Assembly: GCA_937775205.1 (NCBI GenBank)
Contig: CALKBX010000018.1
Coordinates: forward strand, 52,196 to 116,195
DNA: 64,000 nt
Reading direction: 5' to 3'
From: an uncultured Verrucomicrobiae bacterium
GTDB lineage: Bacteria; Verrucomicrobiota; Verrucomicrobiia; Limisphaerales; UBA1100
The notes under the pieces: generated by a model
Seen by the model: only the letters and a program-made list of their open reading frames with translations
Databases searched by the model: none
Told to the model about the DNA's origin: nothing
Program-made: the position numbers and the translations under genes
Shown here: one piece after another, positions 9,057-17,453 of the stretch
Position numbering within the stretch: position 1 is the stretch's first letter
How the letters are laid out: every line of letters starts with the position of its first letter

Positions 9057-9914
9057 ATGAAACTCTGCAGATTCCAAAAAGACGCCGATGGCGACGCCAT
9101 CCGCATTGGCCTTGCGGTTGATGAAATGACGCTTGCCGACCTCACCGCCGGCGGCATTGAATCCATCACCGAATTGCTGGAGGACGACAACGCCGTGGCG
9201 CGCGTGGAGGTGTTGACTGATTTGCCCACTCTCCCGCTGGCGGAGGTGACGTTTCTTGCGCCCGTGGAGCGACAGGAAGTATGGGCCGCGGGCGTCACTT
9301 ATCTACGCAGCAAAACGGCGCGCATGGAGGAAAGCGATTTCAGTGCCAGCGCGTACGACTTGGTTTACGAGGCAGACCGCCCAGAGATTTTTTTCAAGTC
9401 ACTCCCCGAAAAAGTAGTCGCCCCGAATGAGCCCGTGGGCATTCGCGGCGATGCGAAGTGGAGCGTGCCCGAGCCGGAACTCGCGTTGGTGCTCAACTCG
9501 CGCGGGCAAGTCGTCGGCTGCACGATCGGCAACGACATGAGCTCGCGCGACATCGAAGGCGAAAATCTCCTCTACCTCCCCCAAGCCAAAGTGTACGACC
9601 GCTCCTGCGCCATCGGCCCGTGGTTGATCCTCGGCGCAAGTGAAGAGGCCATCCGCGCGTGGATCATCGGTGTGAAAATCATCCGTGCCAACGAAACGGT
9701 GTTCGCCGGCGAAACTTCCCTCAGCAATCTCAAGCGCTCGTTCGATGAATTAGCCGGCTATCTGTGCCGCTCGCAAACCTTCGCCCATGGCGCAATCCTG
9801 CTCACCGGCACGGGCGTAGTGCCGCCAGACGATTTCACACTAGCGGCGGGCGACCTCATTCGCATCGACATTTCCGGGATCGGCACGCTGGAAAACCCTG
9901 TTCTGGTTGTCTGA
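9057..9914 (+). CDS. Fumarylacetoacetate hydrolase-family protein, likely 2-keto-3-deoxy-pentonate dehydratase
   Basis: A 285-residue FAH-fold enzyme. The metal-binding acidic cluster is visible as PEPELALVLN near residue 140 and the DMSSRDIEGEN loop near 165; a lysine follows in AGVTYLRSK. The N-terminal domain and the arrangement match the AraD1-like clade that dehydrates 2-keto-3-deoxy-L-arabinonate or -xylonate to alpha-ketoglutaric semialdehyde. The preceding aldehyde dehydrogenase could oxidise that product to alpha-ketoglutarate. The family is seen; the exact substrate is inferred from neighbourhood. No sugar dehydrogenase or first dehydratase of that route is in the window. Confidence 0.8.
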   Translation: MKLCRFQKDADGDAIRIGLAVDEMTLADLTAGGIESITELLEDDNAVARVEVLTDLPTLPLAEVTFLAPVERQEVWAAGVTYLRSKTARMEESDFSASAYDLVYEADRPEIFFKSLPEKVVAPNEPVGIRGDAKWSVPEPELALVLNSRGQVVGCTIGNDMSSRDIEGENLLYLPQAKVYDRSCAIGPWLILGASEEAIRAWIIGVKIIRANETVFAGETSLSNLKRSFDELAGYLCRSQTFAHGAILLTGTGVVPPDDFTLAAGDLIRIDISGIGTLENPVLVV

Positions 9915-10027
9915 ATGTAACCCATTTTAGAGTTGCACGTCTTTCTCGCGCAGCGCAAAGTCCGCGCCCCCCTACTGGAAACAGAAACAAAAAATATAGA
10001 AAATAAAAAACACAGAAAACAAGTATT

Positions 10028-10387
10028 ATGAAAAAACTCATTATGTTCGCCGTTGCGGCTATGCTCGCATTCAATGTGTCTGCTGCTGACGACGATAAGA
10101 AACCTTCTAAAAAGGGCCGTGGTGCTGGTCTTCAAGCCATGTTCAAGCAACTGGACCTGACTGCCGACCAAAAGAAGGCACTGGCCACATTCAACAAGGA
10201 AAACAAGGAAAAGGGTGCTGAAGCGCGCAAGCTCGAAGGCGAGGAGCGTAAGGCAGCAATGAAGAAAATTGCTGAAGCCCGCAACGCGAAGCTCAAGGAA
10301 ATCCTCACCGAGGAACAGGCCGCGAAGCTTAAAGAACTGCAAGCCAAAGCCCGGGCAGACCGGAAGAAGAAGGCTGAGAGTAAGTAA
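10028..10387 (+). CDS. Secreted LTxxQ-motif helical protein 1 (Spy/CpxP-like)
   Basis: A 119-residue secreted, highly charged helical protein. Residues 1-19 form a Sec signal peptide ending in FNVSAA. Two motifs are visible: LTADQKKAL near 48 and LTEEQAAKL near 97, the LTxxQ signature seen in Spy and CpxP periplasmic chaperones and in many uncharacterised secreted proteins. The rest is lysine/glutamate-rich helix (KGAEARKLEGEERKAAMKK). It is the first of a tandem group of related secreted proteins. Its function is not known; a periplasmic chaperone or stress role is inference from Spy/CpxP. Confidence 0.75.
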   Translation: MKKLIMFAVAAMLAFNVSAADDDKKPSKKGRGAGLQAMFKQLDLTADQKKALATFNKENKEKGAEARKLEGEERKAAMKKIAEARNAKLKEILTEEQAAKLKELQAKARADRKKKAESK

Positions 10388-10410
10388 CCTAATCCCCAAA
10401 TACATACATT

Positions 10411-10755
10411 ATGAATAAAATCTGGATCCTACTTCTGGCTGCAGTCTTCAGCTTCAACGCGCAGGCCGCAGACGAGAAAGCCAAGAAGCCTAAAGGCAAT
10501 CCTGCCTACACCAAGCTAATCGCTGATCTCAAGCTGACAGACGAGCAAAAGCCAAAATTCCAAGCTCTCCAAAAAGAGCACGGTAAATTCATGGCTGAGC
10601 AGAAGGAGCGTTCTGCAGATGAAAAAAAAGCAGCTGGCAAGCCCTTCTACAAGGAACGCCAAACAAAGCTGAAAGAGCTCTTTACACAGGAGCAACGGAA
10701 GACTTGGTATCAGTTCCAAGCCAAGCAGAAAGCAGCCAGGGAGAAAAAGGAGTAA
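10411..10755 (+). CDS. Secreted LTxxQ-motif helical protein 2
   Basis: A 114-residue secreted paralogue of the preceding gene, starting 23 bp downstream. The signal peptide ends near FNAQAADE. The motif LTDEQKPKFQAL and the degenerate FTQEQRKTWYQF mark two helical hairpins. Lysine-rich linkers are similar to paralogue 1. A UUCG-loop terminator follows at 10783, so genes 1 and 2 form one transcription unit. Confidence 0.75.
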   Translation: MNKIWILLLAAVFSFNAQAADEKAKKPKGNPAYTKLIADLKLTDEQKPKFQALQKEHGKFMAEQKERSADEKKAAGKPFYKERQTKLKELFTQEQRKTWYQFQAKQKAAREKKE

Positions 10756-10782
10756 GACCTTTTCCTGTTATCAATTCACACA

Positions 10783-10804
10783 GCGGCCTTCGGGTCGCTT
10801 TTTT
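10783..10804 (+). terminator. Terminator with UUCG tetraloop
   Basis: GCGGCC at 10783-10788, TTCG loop, GGTCGC at 10793-10798 (one G-T pair), then T6. It closes the first LTxxQ transcription unit. Confidence 0.85.
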
Positions 10805-10863
10805 GTATCCTATTAGCTTGGGATGCGTCTACTAATTCAGAACCTTTTTTTAACTAAAAATAC

Positions 10864-11232
10864 ATGAAAACTAACCAAATCATGCTGGCAACAGCAATCA
10901 TTGCTGGTGGACTAACCTATGCCACCACCAGCCAAGCGCAACAAGAGCCCGGCAAAGGCAGGCCCGGACAAGGTAAGACCCGTCCAGGCCAAGGAGAAGC
11001 CCGTCCAGGGCAAGGACAACGGCCTCAACGCGGTGGCGGTTTCAGCCGTTTTAACCCGTATGCTCAGCTGAATCTCACAGAGGATCAGCAGAAGAAAATG
11101 CAAGCAGTGCAACAGGAACAAAGCGCCGCGATGCGCAAGGCATTTGAGGATTTGCGCGGAGGTGGAGGCGACCGCGAAGCCATGAGAGCCAAGTTTGAAG
11201 AAATGCGCAAAAAGTTTGGGAAAACAATCTGA
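10864..11232 (+). pseudogene. Secreted LTxxQ paralogue 3, N-terminal part before a frameshift
   Basis: Begins with a signal peptide (MKTNQIMLATAIIAGG) and a glycine/proline-rich linker with three near-perfect RPGQG units around residues 35-55, then FNPYAQLNLTEDQQKKM, the first LTxxQ repeat. The frame ends at 11232 in KKFGKTI. In the next frame the expected continuation (KQSEAILTDAQKKK) begins at about 11225, where an extra A in the run GGGAAAACAATC shifts the frame. Removing one A would give a 251-residue protein, matching the 250-residue paralogue 4. Frame loss, sequencing error or programmed shift are all possible. Confidence 0.7.
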
Positions 11233-11620
11233 GGCCATCCTCACCGATGCGCAGAAAAAGAAACTGGCTGAGATCCGCGCCAAAGGCCCGCAGCAGCCCG
11301 AGCGCCCCGGTGGAGGTGCCGGCCGGCGTGATCCATATGCCGCGCTTAACCTTACCGATGACCAAAAGAAAAAGGTCACTGCAATCCAAGCCGCAGAGAG
11401 CGCGGAAAGGCGGGCACTCTTCAGTGGCGGCAATCGCGAAGGCATGCGCGAAAAAATGACCGCGATGCGCGAGAAGACCAACAAAAACATCGAGGCCATC
11501 CTCACCGACGAACAGAAAAAGAAGTTCAAGGAAATGCAATCCCAACGCCCCACGCGCCCCCAAGGCCGCCCCGGCGGTGAAGGCAAGGGCAAACAACGCC
11601 CCGGCCGTTCGGACGCATAA
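11195..11620 (+). pseudogene. Secreted LTxxQ paralogue 3, C-terminal part after a frameshift
   Basis: The meaningful sequence starts near 11225 with KQSEAILTDAQKKKLAEI; the apparent TTG start at 11195 just reads the other frame. It contains a second repeat unit, DPYAALNLTDDQKKKV...EAILTDEQKKKF, matching the first unit in the upstream part (NPYAQLNLTEDQQKKM...EAILTDAQKKKL). Each unit is about 70-80 residues, so the gene is an internal duplication. The C-terminus is arginine/glycine/proline-rich (RPGGEGKGKQRPGR). It cannot be exported without the upstream signal peptide. Confidence 0.7.
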
Positions 11621-11646
11621 AATCCGCAACAATCACAAACCAACTC

Positions 11647-11672
11647 AAGCGGCCTTCGGGCCGCTTTTTTTA
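11647..11672 (+). terminator. Terminator with UUCG tetraloop
   Basis: AAGCGGCC at 11647-11654 pairs perfectly with GGCCGCTT at 11659-11666 around TTCG, and is followed by T-rich sequence. It is nearly identical to the terminator at 10783. Confidence 0.9.
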
Positions 11673-11787
11673 ATTTCGTGTGAAATCTTGCTGAATTGAC
11701 CATTTAATCCCGTTTTTTGGCAGAAAAGATTAGTGCAACACTGCCCTTTTACCGTCTAATCAGCCGCAACAATCCAAACCACAAATC

Positions 11788-12540
11788 ATGAAACAGACCC
11801 AGATCATCACCGCCTTGGCTTTGGCAAGCGTCACCACCCTTTCAGCCACTGCTCAGGATAACCCCAAGCCCAACATCAAACGCCTCCAACTCCAAGTGGC
11901 ACCCTTTGCCGCCGGTGGCGGGCTCATCCGTCCCGCGATTTTCCCGCATGGCGCACAGATCAAGCTCACCGAAGAGCAGCAGAAAATGATGGCGAAAATT
12001 CGCAAGGCCCAAAACGAAGCCAATCGCGAGATTTCCCAAAACAAGGATCTCACCCCACAGGATAAGCGCGATCAAATGAACGACCTGCGCGAAGGGTTTC
12101 AACAACAAATTGAAGATATCTACACCGCTGAGCAAAAAGCCGAAATCGCCAAGGCCAAAAAAGCGCAGGCCGAACGCATGGAGCAGATGAAAAAACTTCG
12201 CATCGTGCTCACTGAAGATCAAAAGACGAAACGGCAAAAGCTAAACGCCAAGCGCCGGGAGGGTTTCAATGCCGCCCGCGAACTCCCGCAAGACGAGCGG
12301 CAGGCCGCTTACCAAAAGCTCTCCCAACAATATCAAAAAGACTACAATTCAATCCTCACTGATGAGCAAAAGGCGAAGCAAAAGAAAATGCACGAACTTT
12401 TGAACGCCGGTGGCGTCCGAATCTTTCCCGCAATACGCCCCCTCCCCGCCGGCGGGCAACTCCGCATCCGAGCCGTCCCCGGTGGCGGCCAACTCCGCGA
12501 GGTAAAACCCCGGCGCATCCAACCGCGCGAGAAAAAATAA
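11788..12540 (+). CDS. Secreted LTxxQ-motif helical protein 4
   Basis: A 250-residue secreted protein with a signal peptide cleaved near SATAQD. Four LTxxQ-like hairpin motifs can be seen: KLTEEQQKMM, LTPQDKRDQM, VLTEDQKTKR and ILTDEQKAKQ. A glycine-rich, proline-rich tail near 215-245 contains two related LPAGGQLRIR/VPGGGQLREV units that echo an N-terminal VAPFAAGGGLIRP. It is the intact counterpart of the frameshifted paralogue 3. The intergenic gap of 167 bp before it suggests its own promoter. Function unknown. Confidence 0.75.
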   Translation: MKQTQIITALALASVTTLSATAQDNPKPNIKRLQLQVAPFAAGGGLIRPAIFPHGAQIKLTEEQQKMMAKIRKAQNEANREISQNKDLTPQDKRDQMNDLREGFQQQIEDIYTAEQKAEIAKAKKAQAERMEQMKKLRIVLTEDQKTKRQKLNAKRREGFNAARELPQDERQAAYQKLSQQYQKDYNSILTDEQKAKQKKMHELLNAGGVRIFPAIRPLPAGGQLRIRAVPGGGQLREVKPRRIQPREKK

Positions 12541-12560
12541 TCACCCCCATTTGTTTCCCC

Positions 12561-12589
12561 CAAAGGCGACCTCCGGGCCGCCTTTTTTT
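12561..12589 (+). terminator. Terminator after the LTxxQ cluster
   Basis: AAGGCG...CGCCTT forms the outer stem (12563-12568 and 12577-12583) with an inner CC/GG pair and a run of seven T. It closes the cluster just before the convergent minus-strand gene at 12596. Confidence 0.7.
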
Positions 12590-12595
12590 AGCGCT

Positions 12596-14074
12596 CTACT
12601 TTTTATCGCCCGCCCAAAATAATCCGCGCCGCACCAATTCGTGCAGGACGGGGGTGGACTCCGGGTGCGGGCTGATGCAGAGGACGCGACCTTTGCCGTA
12701 TTGGCCGGCGATGATGGCAGGGGTGCCGGTCATCGTGCCTTTTTGGGGTTCGTAACGCGAAACTTCGCTGCGGAAATGCGCCAGCGGTTGGAATGCGCCG
12801 AGGTCCGCTTTGCCCATTGGAGACATTATGGGGCCGTTGTGATAGCGCACGTCGAACGCGCCTTTTTTGTTACCAAGGATTTTTCGGCCCGCATCGGTTA
12901 ACTCCATTTGCACCATGGCGGAGGGACCACGGTACCACATGCTTTTGCGGCCCACCTCTGGGATGTCCACGCTTTTGCAAAACGTTTTGTGATTGCTCAA
13001 GCCCAGCGACCATTCGTAATTGGCCGCCGCCAAATACGAGCCCGCGCAAATACCTGCAAACCCGCCGCCACTGCGCACGAAATCTTGCACCGCCTTGCGT
13101 CCGGCCGGGGCCAGTGCCTTGGCTTGTTTGCTGCCGCTGCCGCCGGGGAACACCGCGAGGTGAAACTGCCCCAGCACGCCATCGCGCACATCCGCCGCAC
13201 CAACGCGCCGCACCAACGCGTGCCCCGCTAGCACGCGATCCACATTGCGCGGCCCATTACCGCCCACGCCGCCGGCATCGTAAATCGCCACACGGAAATT
13301 TTCTTTGCCAACCAGCACGTGCGGCCCCGCTTGCGCCATTTTCAAATGCGTGAGCAGCGCGTGCACCATCAGTCGGTGCTGGCGCGCGCGTTGGCTGCGC
13401 GGTTGGTTTTTGGAAGTGGTCTCGCAAATCATCGCATGCGCGCCCAGCCGTTCATGCGCCGCACGCGCCAGCGAGCCGTCCACGGGATAGCGCAGCCGCA
13501 CGAATTTTTTCTTGGGCTCACTCACCGCGGCGTTCACCGCCTTGAGCATCAACGGCACGGCGGCATCGGTGGCTTTCGAATGCACGTCGATGATGGAGGA
13601 GCCAACGGACTTGCCATTGATTTGGTGAAAGTCTGTACCCTCGTGCAAATCAATCAACCAATCCGGCTTGTGGCCGCTAACAAATTCCCACAACGCCTGC
13701 GCCGGTTCGCCGATGGGGCTGTCCTTGGAATCCGTCTTTTGAAAATCGCGATTCAAGTCGCGCGTCTTCAAAGACACGCCCGGCAAAAAGCGTGTGCCAG
13801 CCGCAAGCCCCGGCCCATTGGCGCGCGGCACCACGATGAGCCGTCCACGTTTTACCGGCCAATGCTGAATCTGCCCCGCTGCGCTGGCACCCGCCGGTTC
13901 GTTGCCATGCACGCCGCCCACCACCAACACCGTCGGCCCCGGCTGGCCGCTGTCGTACACGCGCCACGCCATCTCCCATCGAGTGCCCTCGGCGATCACG
14001 CCCGTGGACACCGCACCCATCGCACCAAACAGCACGATGAACATCATCAACCCAATCGCCAAGCGTCGTCGCAT
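12596..14074 (-). CDS. M14/aspartoacylase-like peptidase fused to BPL_N-type class I amidotransferase-like domain
   Basis: A 492-residue exported protein with a membrane anchor or signal at 5-25. The N-terminal domain (about 35-250) is a succinylglutamate desuccinylase/aspartoacylase-like M14 fold: zinc ligands H56 and E59 in GGVHGNEPAG, H144 in DLHEG, the DLNRDF motif at 106-111, and a candidate catalytic E218. The C-terminal domain (about 255-492) resembles the N-terminal amidotransferase-like domain of eukaryotic biotin-protein ligase: PGGSG at 310-314, nucleophile C343 in GICAGSY, and the H470-P-E472 pair. Both catalytic sets look intact. What the two domains do together is unknown; peptide or amide turnover outside the cytoplasm is a guess. 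Confidence 0.8.
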   Translation of the reverse strand: MRRRLAIGLMMFIVLFGAMGAVSTGVIAEGTRWEMAWRVYDSGQPGPTVLVVGGVHGNEPAGASAAGQIQHWPVKRGRLIVVPRANGPGLAAGTRFLPGVSLKTRDLNRDFQKTDSKDSPIGEPAQALWEFVSGHKPDWLIDLHEGTDFHQINGKSVGSSIIDVHSKATDAAVPLMLKAVNAAVSEPKKKFVRLRYPVDGSLARAAHERLGAHAMICETTSKNQPRSQRARQHRLMVHALLTHLKMAQAGPHVLVGKENFRVAIYDAGGVGGNGPRNVDRVLAGHALVRRVGAADVRDGVLGQFHLAVFPGGSGSKQAKALAPAGRKAVQDFVRSGGGFAGICAGSYLAAANYEWSLGLSNHKTFCKSVDIPEVGRKSMWYRGPSAMVQMELTDAGRKILGNKKGAFDVRYHNGPIMSPMGKADLGAFQPLAHFRSEVSRYEPQKGTMTGTPAIIAGQYGKGRVLCISPHPESTPVLHELVRRGLFWAGDKK

Positions 14075-14152
14075 CCGCGCATAATTTGCCAGCTATGCCA
14101 GCGCGTCAATAACTCTTCCTTTTTTAGCGCGCAAAACTATCTAACATGCGGC

Positions 14153-14851
14153 ATGCGCTGGATGTTGCTTTTGATTTTTCCGTTGCTTGCAGAGGCAGCG
14201 AATAAACCGCCGAAAGAAGTGCTGGCTCTTTGGCGACAGTTGCCAAAGCTGGCCAAGGATACGCCAGACAAGGCTTACCGTGATCTGCACACGTGGCTGC
14301 CTCATCGCGGCTTGCGCGGGCTGTACGCCAAGGCACAGTTCGCACTGAACTTGGCGCAGCTGGAAAAACTTTCGGGGCATAAAATTTTCCGCGCGGGGCC
14401 GCATCTAGGCGGTAAGCTGGACTTAAAAGCAAAAGGCGATTTCGGCCATTACAATCCTGCGTTTCTCAAATGGGCACTGCAAAATGGAATCCCAGGCCAA
14501 CATGATGCCAAGCTACGCAAAGAATTGCAGCCGGTGTACGACAAGCACCTGCAACGTACGGCCCGCAATTTTTTCCGCGCCCATCAACTGCTTCAGGCAA
14601 TGCCCAAACGCGCGGCGAAAGCACGCGATGGGTATGTGGAAAAAATCGCCGCCGAGGAAAACGCAAGCGATTGGTTGCAGGAATTTTTTCGGCCCGAAGC
14701 TGAACGGGCGGTCAAAGTGGGGCACGATTATTTCGAAATCAACGTGGCGCTCGGCTTCTGGGTGCGGCGCGAATTGGATGGATCCGCCAAGGATTTTCAA
14801 GCGCTGCTCGCGGCACTGCTGCAAACGCACGACGCGGGGTGGCTCAAGTAG
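14153..14851 (+). CDS. Secreted protein of unknown function
   Basis: A 232-residue protein, starting at the ATG at 14153 (MRWMLLLIFPLLAEA), which gives a clear Sec signal peptide cleaved near residue 16. The mature part is mostly helical and basic, with tryptophan-rich spots (LALWRQLPKL, ASDWLQEFF, FGFWVRRELDG-like ALGFWVRREL). Helical segments around YDKHLQRTARNFFRAHQLL suggest a bundle. I do not recognise the family. It is divergent from the M14 fusion gene, about 80 bp away. Confidence 0.6.
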   Translation: MRWMLLLIFPLLAEAANKPPKEVLALWRQLPKLAKDTPDKAYRDLHTWLPHRGLRGLYAKAQFALNLAQLEKLSGHKIFRAGPHLGGKLDLKAKGDFGHYNPAFLKWALQNGIPGQHDAKLRKELQPVYDKHLQRTARNFFRAHQLLQAMPKRAAKARDGYVEKIAAEENASDWLQEFFRPEAERAVKVGHDYFEINVALGFWVRRELDGSAKDFQALLAALLQTHDAGWLK

Positions 14852-15151
14852 CAAAAATAATCCCACTCTTAAGCCGCTGTTTCTCTTCCCAAAAAATTTG
14901 CGCCCTCAATTTGATTTTTGAGTGAACCAGTGCTATCTTATCGTGGTTAGTGTGGACAGGACCTAGCTGACCAAGTTGACGAGACACAGACATAGACACC
15001 AGGCCGGCGGGCGCGGTTGCGTCCTTTCATTCGCGCTCGTCGGTGGCGGTGGAATCGAACACCAGGAGCCCGGCCCCGAGGGGTCCTCCCAGGGCGAGAA
15101 GCTCTAATTTCTCGCGCAGCTCCTAAGTTTGTCCCGCGTTCGGTTCCGCCG
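14852..15151. other. Structured intergenic region without a clear gene
   Basis: A 300-bp gap between convergent genes. It contains several short hairpins: GCGAGAA at about 15103-15109 pairing with TTCTCGC, and CCCCGAGGGG. On the minus strand it has GTTCGATTCC (15051-15060 complement), like a tRNA or tmRNA T-arm, but no acceptor stem or CCA end. One minus-strand frame (stop at 15027, codons 15030-15122) is protein-like for 31 codons (LELLALGGPLGAGLLVFDST), with an in-frame TAG just upstream. It could be a fragment of a gene or a conserved repeat. Confidence 0.4.
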
Positions 15152-15958
15152 CTATTCTTTTCTCTCAGGAACCCACAAAGCATCGCCGGCAGCCGGCTGT
15201 TTGGTGCGGCGTGCGCGGAGTTGGATGTAGGGTGCGATGAAGTGGCTGCGGTATTCGAATGTGCCGGGCGCGGCGGAGGCATCGCCAAACTTGGGCTCGG
15301 TGACGGCTTCAATCACAAACCCCGCCTCGCACAGCCCGCCCAGCAAATCGCCCCAACGATGGAGAAATTCCATTGTGCCTTGTTCGCGATGCGGCCCCGA
15401 ACGCTTGGCGGGCGAGAGCGGGCCATCGAGAAAATACGGCTCTTCAATCACAAACCCATTGGGCCCCGGCGCGAGGTCCATTTGCAAACTGGTAGGTTGC
15501 TTGTGGCGGCTGATGTAAACGCCGCCGGGTTTCATCACCCGCGCCAGTTCGCGATAGGCGATGCGAATGTCTGGCACGTAACAAGTGCTCACCGGTTGCA
15601 TCACCGCATCATACTCAGCAGCAGGCAGCATCGATAAATCGTCGATGGAAGTCGCCACTGTTTCCACCGGCAGCCCGCGCGCCTCGGCCAGTTCGTTGTC
15701 CAGCCGCAGCATCTCGGGGCTAATGTCTACCACCGTCACGCGCGCGCCCGCGTTGGCCAACATCGGCCCATGCCGCCCGCCGCCCGCGCCGAGGCACAGG
15801 ATGCGTTGGTCCGTCACCGCGCCGCCAAGCCAGCCGAGCGGATCGAGAATCTCCAAAGGCCGCGACATCTCATCATCCGTGGCCGCCACGGTGAATCGCT
15901 GCCCCTGCTGCACCCGCGCATCCCACGCGGCGCGGTTGTGATCGTGAATGGGATTCAT
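15152..15958 (-). CDS. Class I SAM-dependent methyltransferase
   Basis: A 268-residue cytoplasmic methyltransferase. Motif I for S-adenosylmethionine binding is ILCLGAGGGRHGPML near residue 53-67, motif II VTVVDIS near 74-80, and MKPGGVYI near 142-149 is the post-motif. The substrate is unknown. The start is MNPIHDHNRAAWDARV at 15958, 22 bp after the stop of the M1 peptidase gene on the same strand, so they are probably co-transcribed. Confidence 0.85.
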   Translation of the reverse strand: MNPIHDHNRAAWDARVQQGQRFTVAATDDEMSRPLEILDPLGWLGGAVTDQRILCLGAGGGRHGPMLANAGARVTVVDISPEMLRLDNELAEARGLPVETVATSIDDLSMLPAAEYDAVMQPVSTCYVPDIRIAYRELARVMKPGGVYISRHKQPTSLQMDLAPGPNGFVIEEPYFLDGPLSPAKRSGPHREQGTMEFLHRWGDLLGGLCEAGFVIEAVTEPKFGDASAAPGTFEYRSHFIAPYIQLRARRTKQPAAGDALWVPERKE

Positions 15959-15980
15959 GCCGGCGACGATTGGCAAACGA

Positions 15981-17453
15981 TTATTTCTTTTTCGGAGCGG
16001 GCTTTTTATTCTCTTCCTTTTCGGCTTCTTTTTTCTTTTTTTCTTCGGCTTCTTTGCGGGCTTTTTCTTCGGCTTTTTGTTTGTCGCGGAGGGGGTTGTT
16101 GCCGGAGGGTTTTTTGGATTTCGAAATGCCAAAGGTGTGCTCGCGCATACGACGGGGGAAGTAGTTGTTTTCGATGTCCACATCGGCGGTTTCGCGATGG
16201 GGGTCGACTTCGATGCGGGTGATTTTTTTGTCGGCGACAATCATTTTTGAGATGGACTCGGGATTGCGGCGCCAGATTTGCGCGGGCAACCGGATTTCCT
16301 CAGTGCTCTTGTCTTCGTAAGTGACTTTGAGCACCACGGGCATCACGAGGCCACCGAGGTTTTTTAAGTCCACAACATAAAACTGGCCTTTGCTTTTGAG
16401 CATCGCTTTTTCTTTTTCGCTGAGGCCTTTGATGAGTTTTTCGTAACTGGCGCCGTCTTTGTCGGTGACGTCCAGTTCGTCGAATTCATTATAGAAATCT
16501 TTCAATTCCGGAAAGGCGTCCACGCGTTTGGGCAGCGGCTTGTTGAGTTTTTGAAAGAGGCGATCGGGTTCGGCGGCGCGTTTGTCTTTTTTGGCGGTCT
16601 TGTCTTTGTACGGATCGCGCGAGTCCATTTTGTAGTGGTGGACGTTTTCGATGGAAATATCGGTGTGCTCGATGCCGTAAAACCAGCCGCGCCAAAACCA
16701 ATCGAGATCCTGTCCGCTGGCGTCTTCCATAGTGCGGAAAAAATCCGTGGGCGTGGGGCTCTTGAACATCCAACGACGGGCGTATTGTTTGAAGGCGTAG
16801 TCGAACTGCTCACGTCCGAGCACGCTTTCGCGCAGGATGTTGAGTGCGAGAGTCGGTTTGGTGTAGGCGTTGTAGCCGGTGCTTTGCAGTGAATCGGCGC
16901 CGGTCATGATTGGCATTTTGTTGGGGGACTTCAGGTAACTGAGCAGACCGCCCATGCGCTCGGGCATAATGCGCGAGGGATAATCGGCTTCCCATTCCTG
17001 TTCGGTGAGAAATTGCAGGAAGGAGTTGAGGCCCTCATCCATCCACATCCACTGGCGCTCGTCGGAGTTGACAATCATCGGGAACCAATTGTGGCCCACC
17101 TCGTGGATGATGACCGAGATGAGTCCGTACTTGGTGCGCTTGGAATAGGTGCCGTCCTTTTCCGGGCGCGGCCGTTGCCAGCAAATCATTGGGTACTCCA
17201 TCCCGCCCACCGGCGCGTTCACGGAGATGGCGACGGGGTACGGATAGTCGAACGTGTAGCGCGAGTACAACTCCAGCGTGTGCGCCACGGCGTGCGTGCT
17301 GTAACGGCTCCAAAGCGGCTCGCCTTCGCTTGCGGCCAATAGCTCATCGCCATAATTGTTTTGCCATTCAAATTGACGCCCATTGCGTCCCACAAAAATT
17401 TCCGCGAACTGGCGAACGCAAAATCGCGCACGTTGTCGGCTTTGAACACCCAT
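15981..17453 (-). pseudogene. M1-family metallopeptidase, C-terminal catalytic part after a frameshift
   Basis: Real coding sequence resumes at about 17322 (GEPLWSRYSTHAVAHTLELY), in a different frame from the N-terminal part. It holds the M1 substrate motif VGGMEYPM (the GAMEN equivalent), the zinc site HEVGHNW with the third ligand E 18 residues after the second histidine (MWMDEGLNSF), and a long C-terminal region ending in a lysine/glutamate-rich tail (KEAEEKKKKEAEKEENKK). All catalytic residues are present, so the gene was functional until recently if the shift is real. The tail may anchor to an acidic surface; that is speculative. Confidence 0.8.

Noticed and set aside
13319..14152. Upstream extension of the secreted protein starting at 14153
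   Set aside because: Overlaps the M14 fusion gene on the other strand and lacks features; the signal peptide starts at 14153.
15051..15060. T-arm-like GTTCGATTCC on minus strand suggesting tRNA or tmRNA
   Set aside because: No matching acceptor stem, anticodon arm or CCA end could be found.
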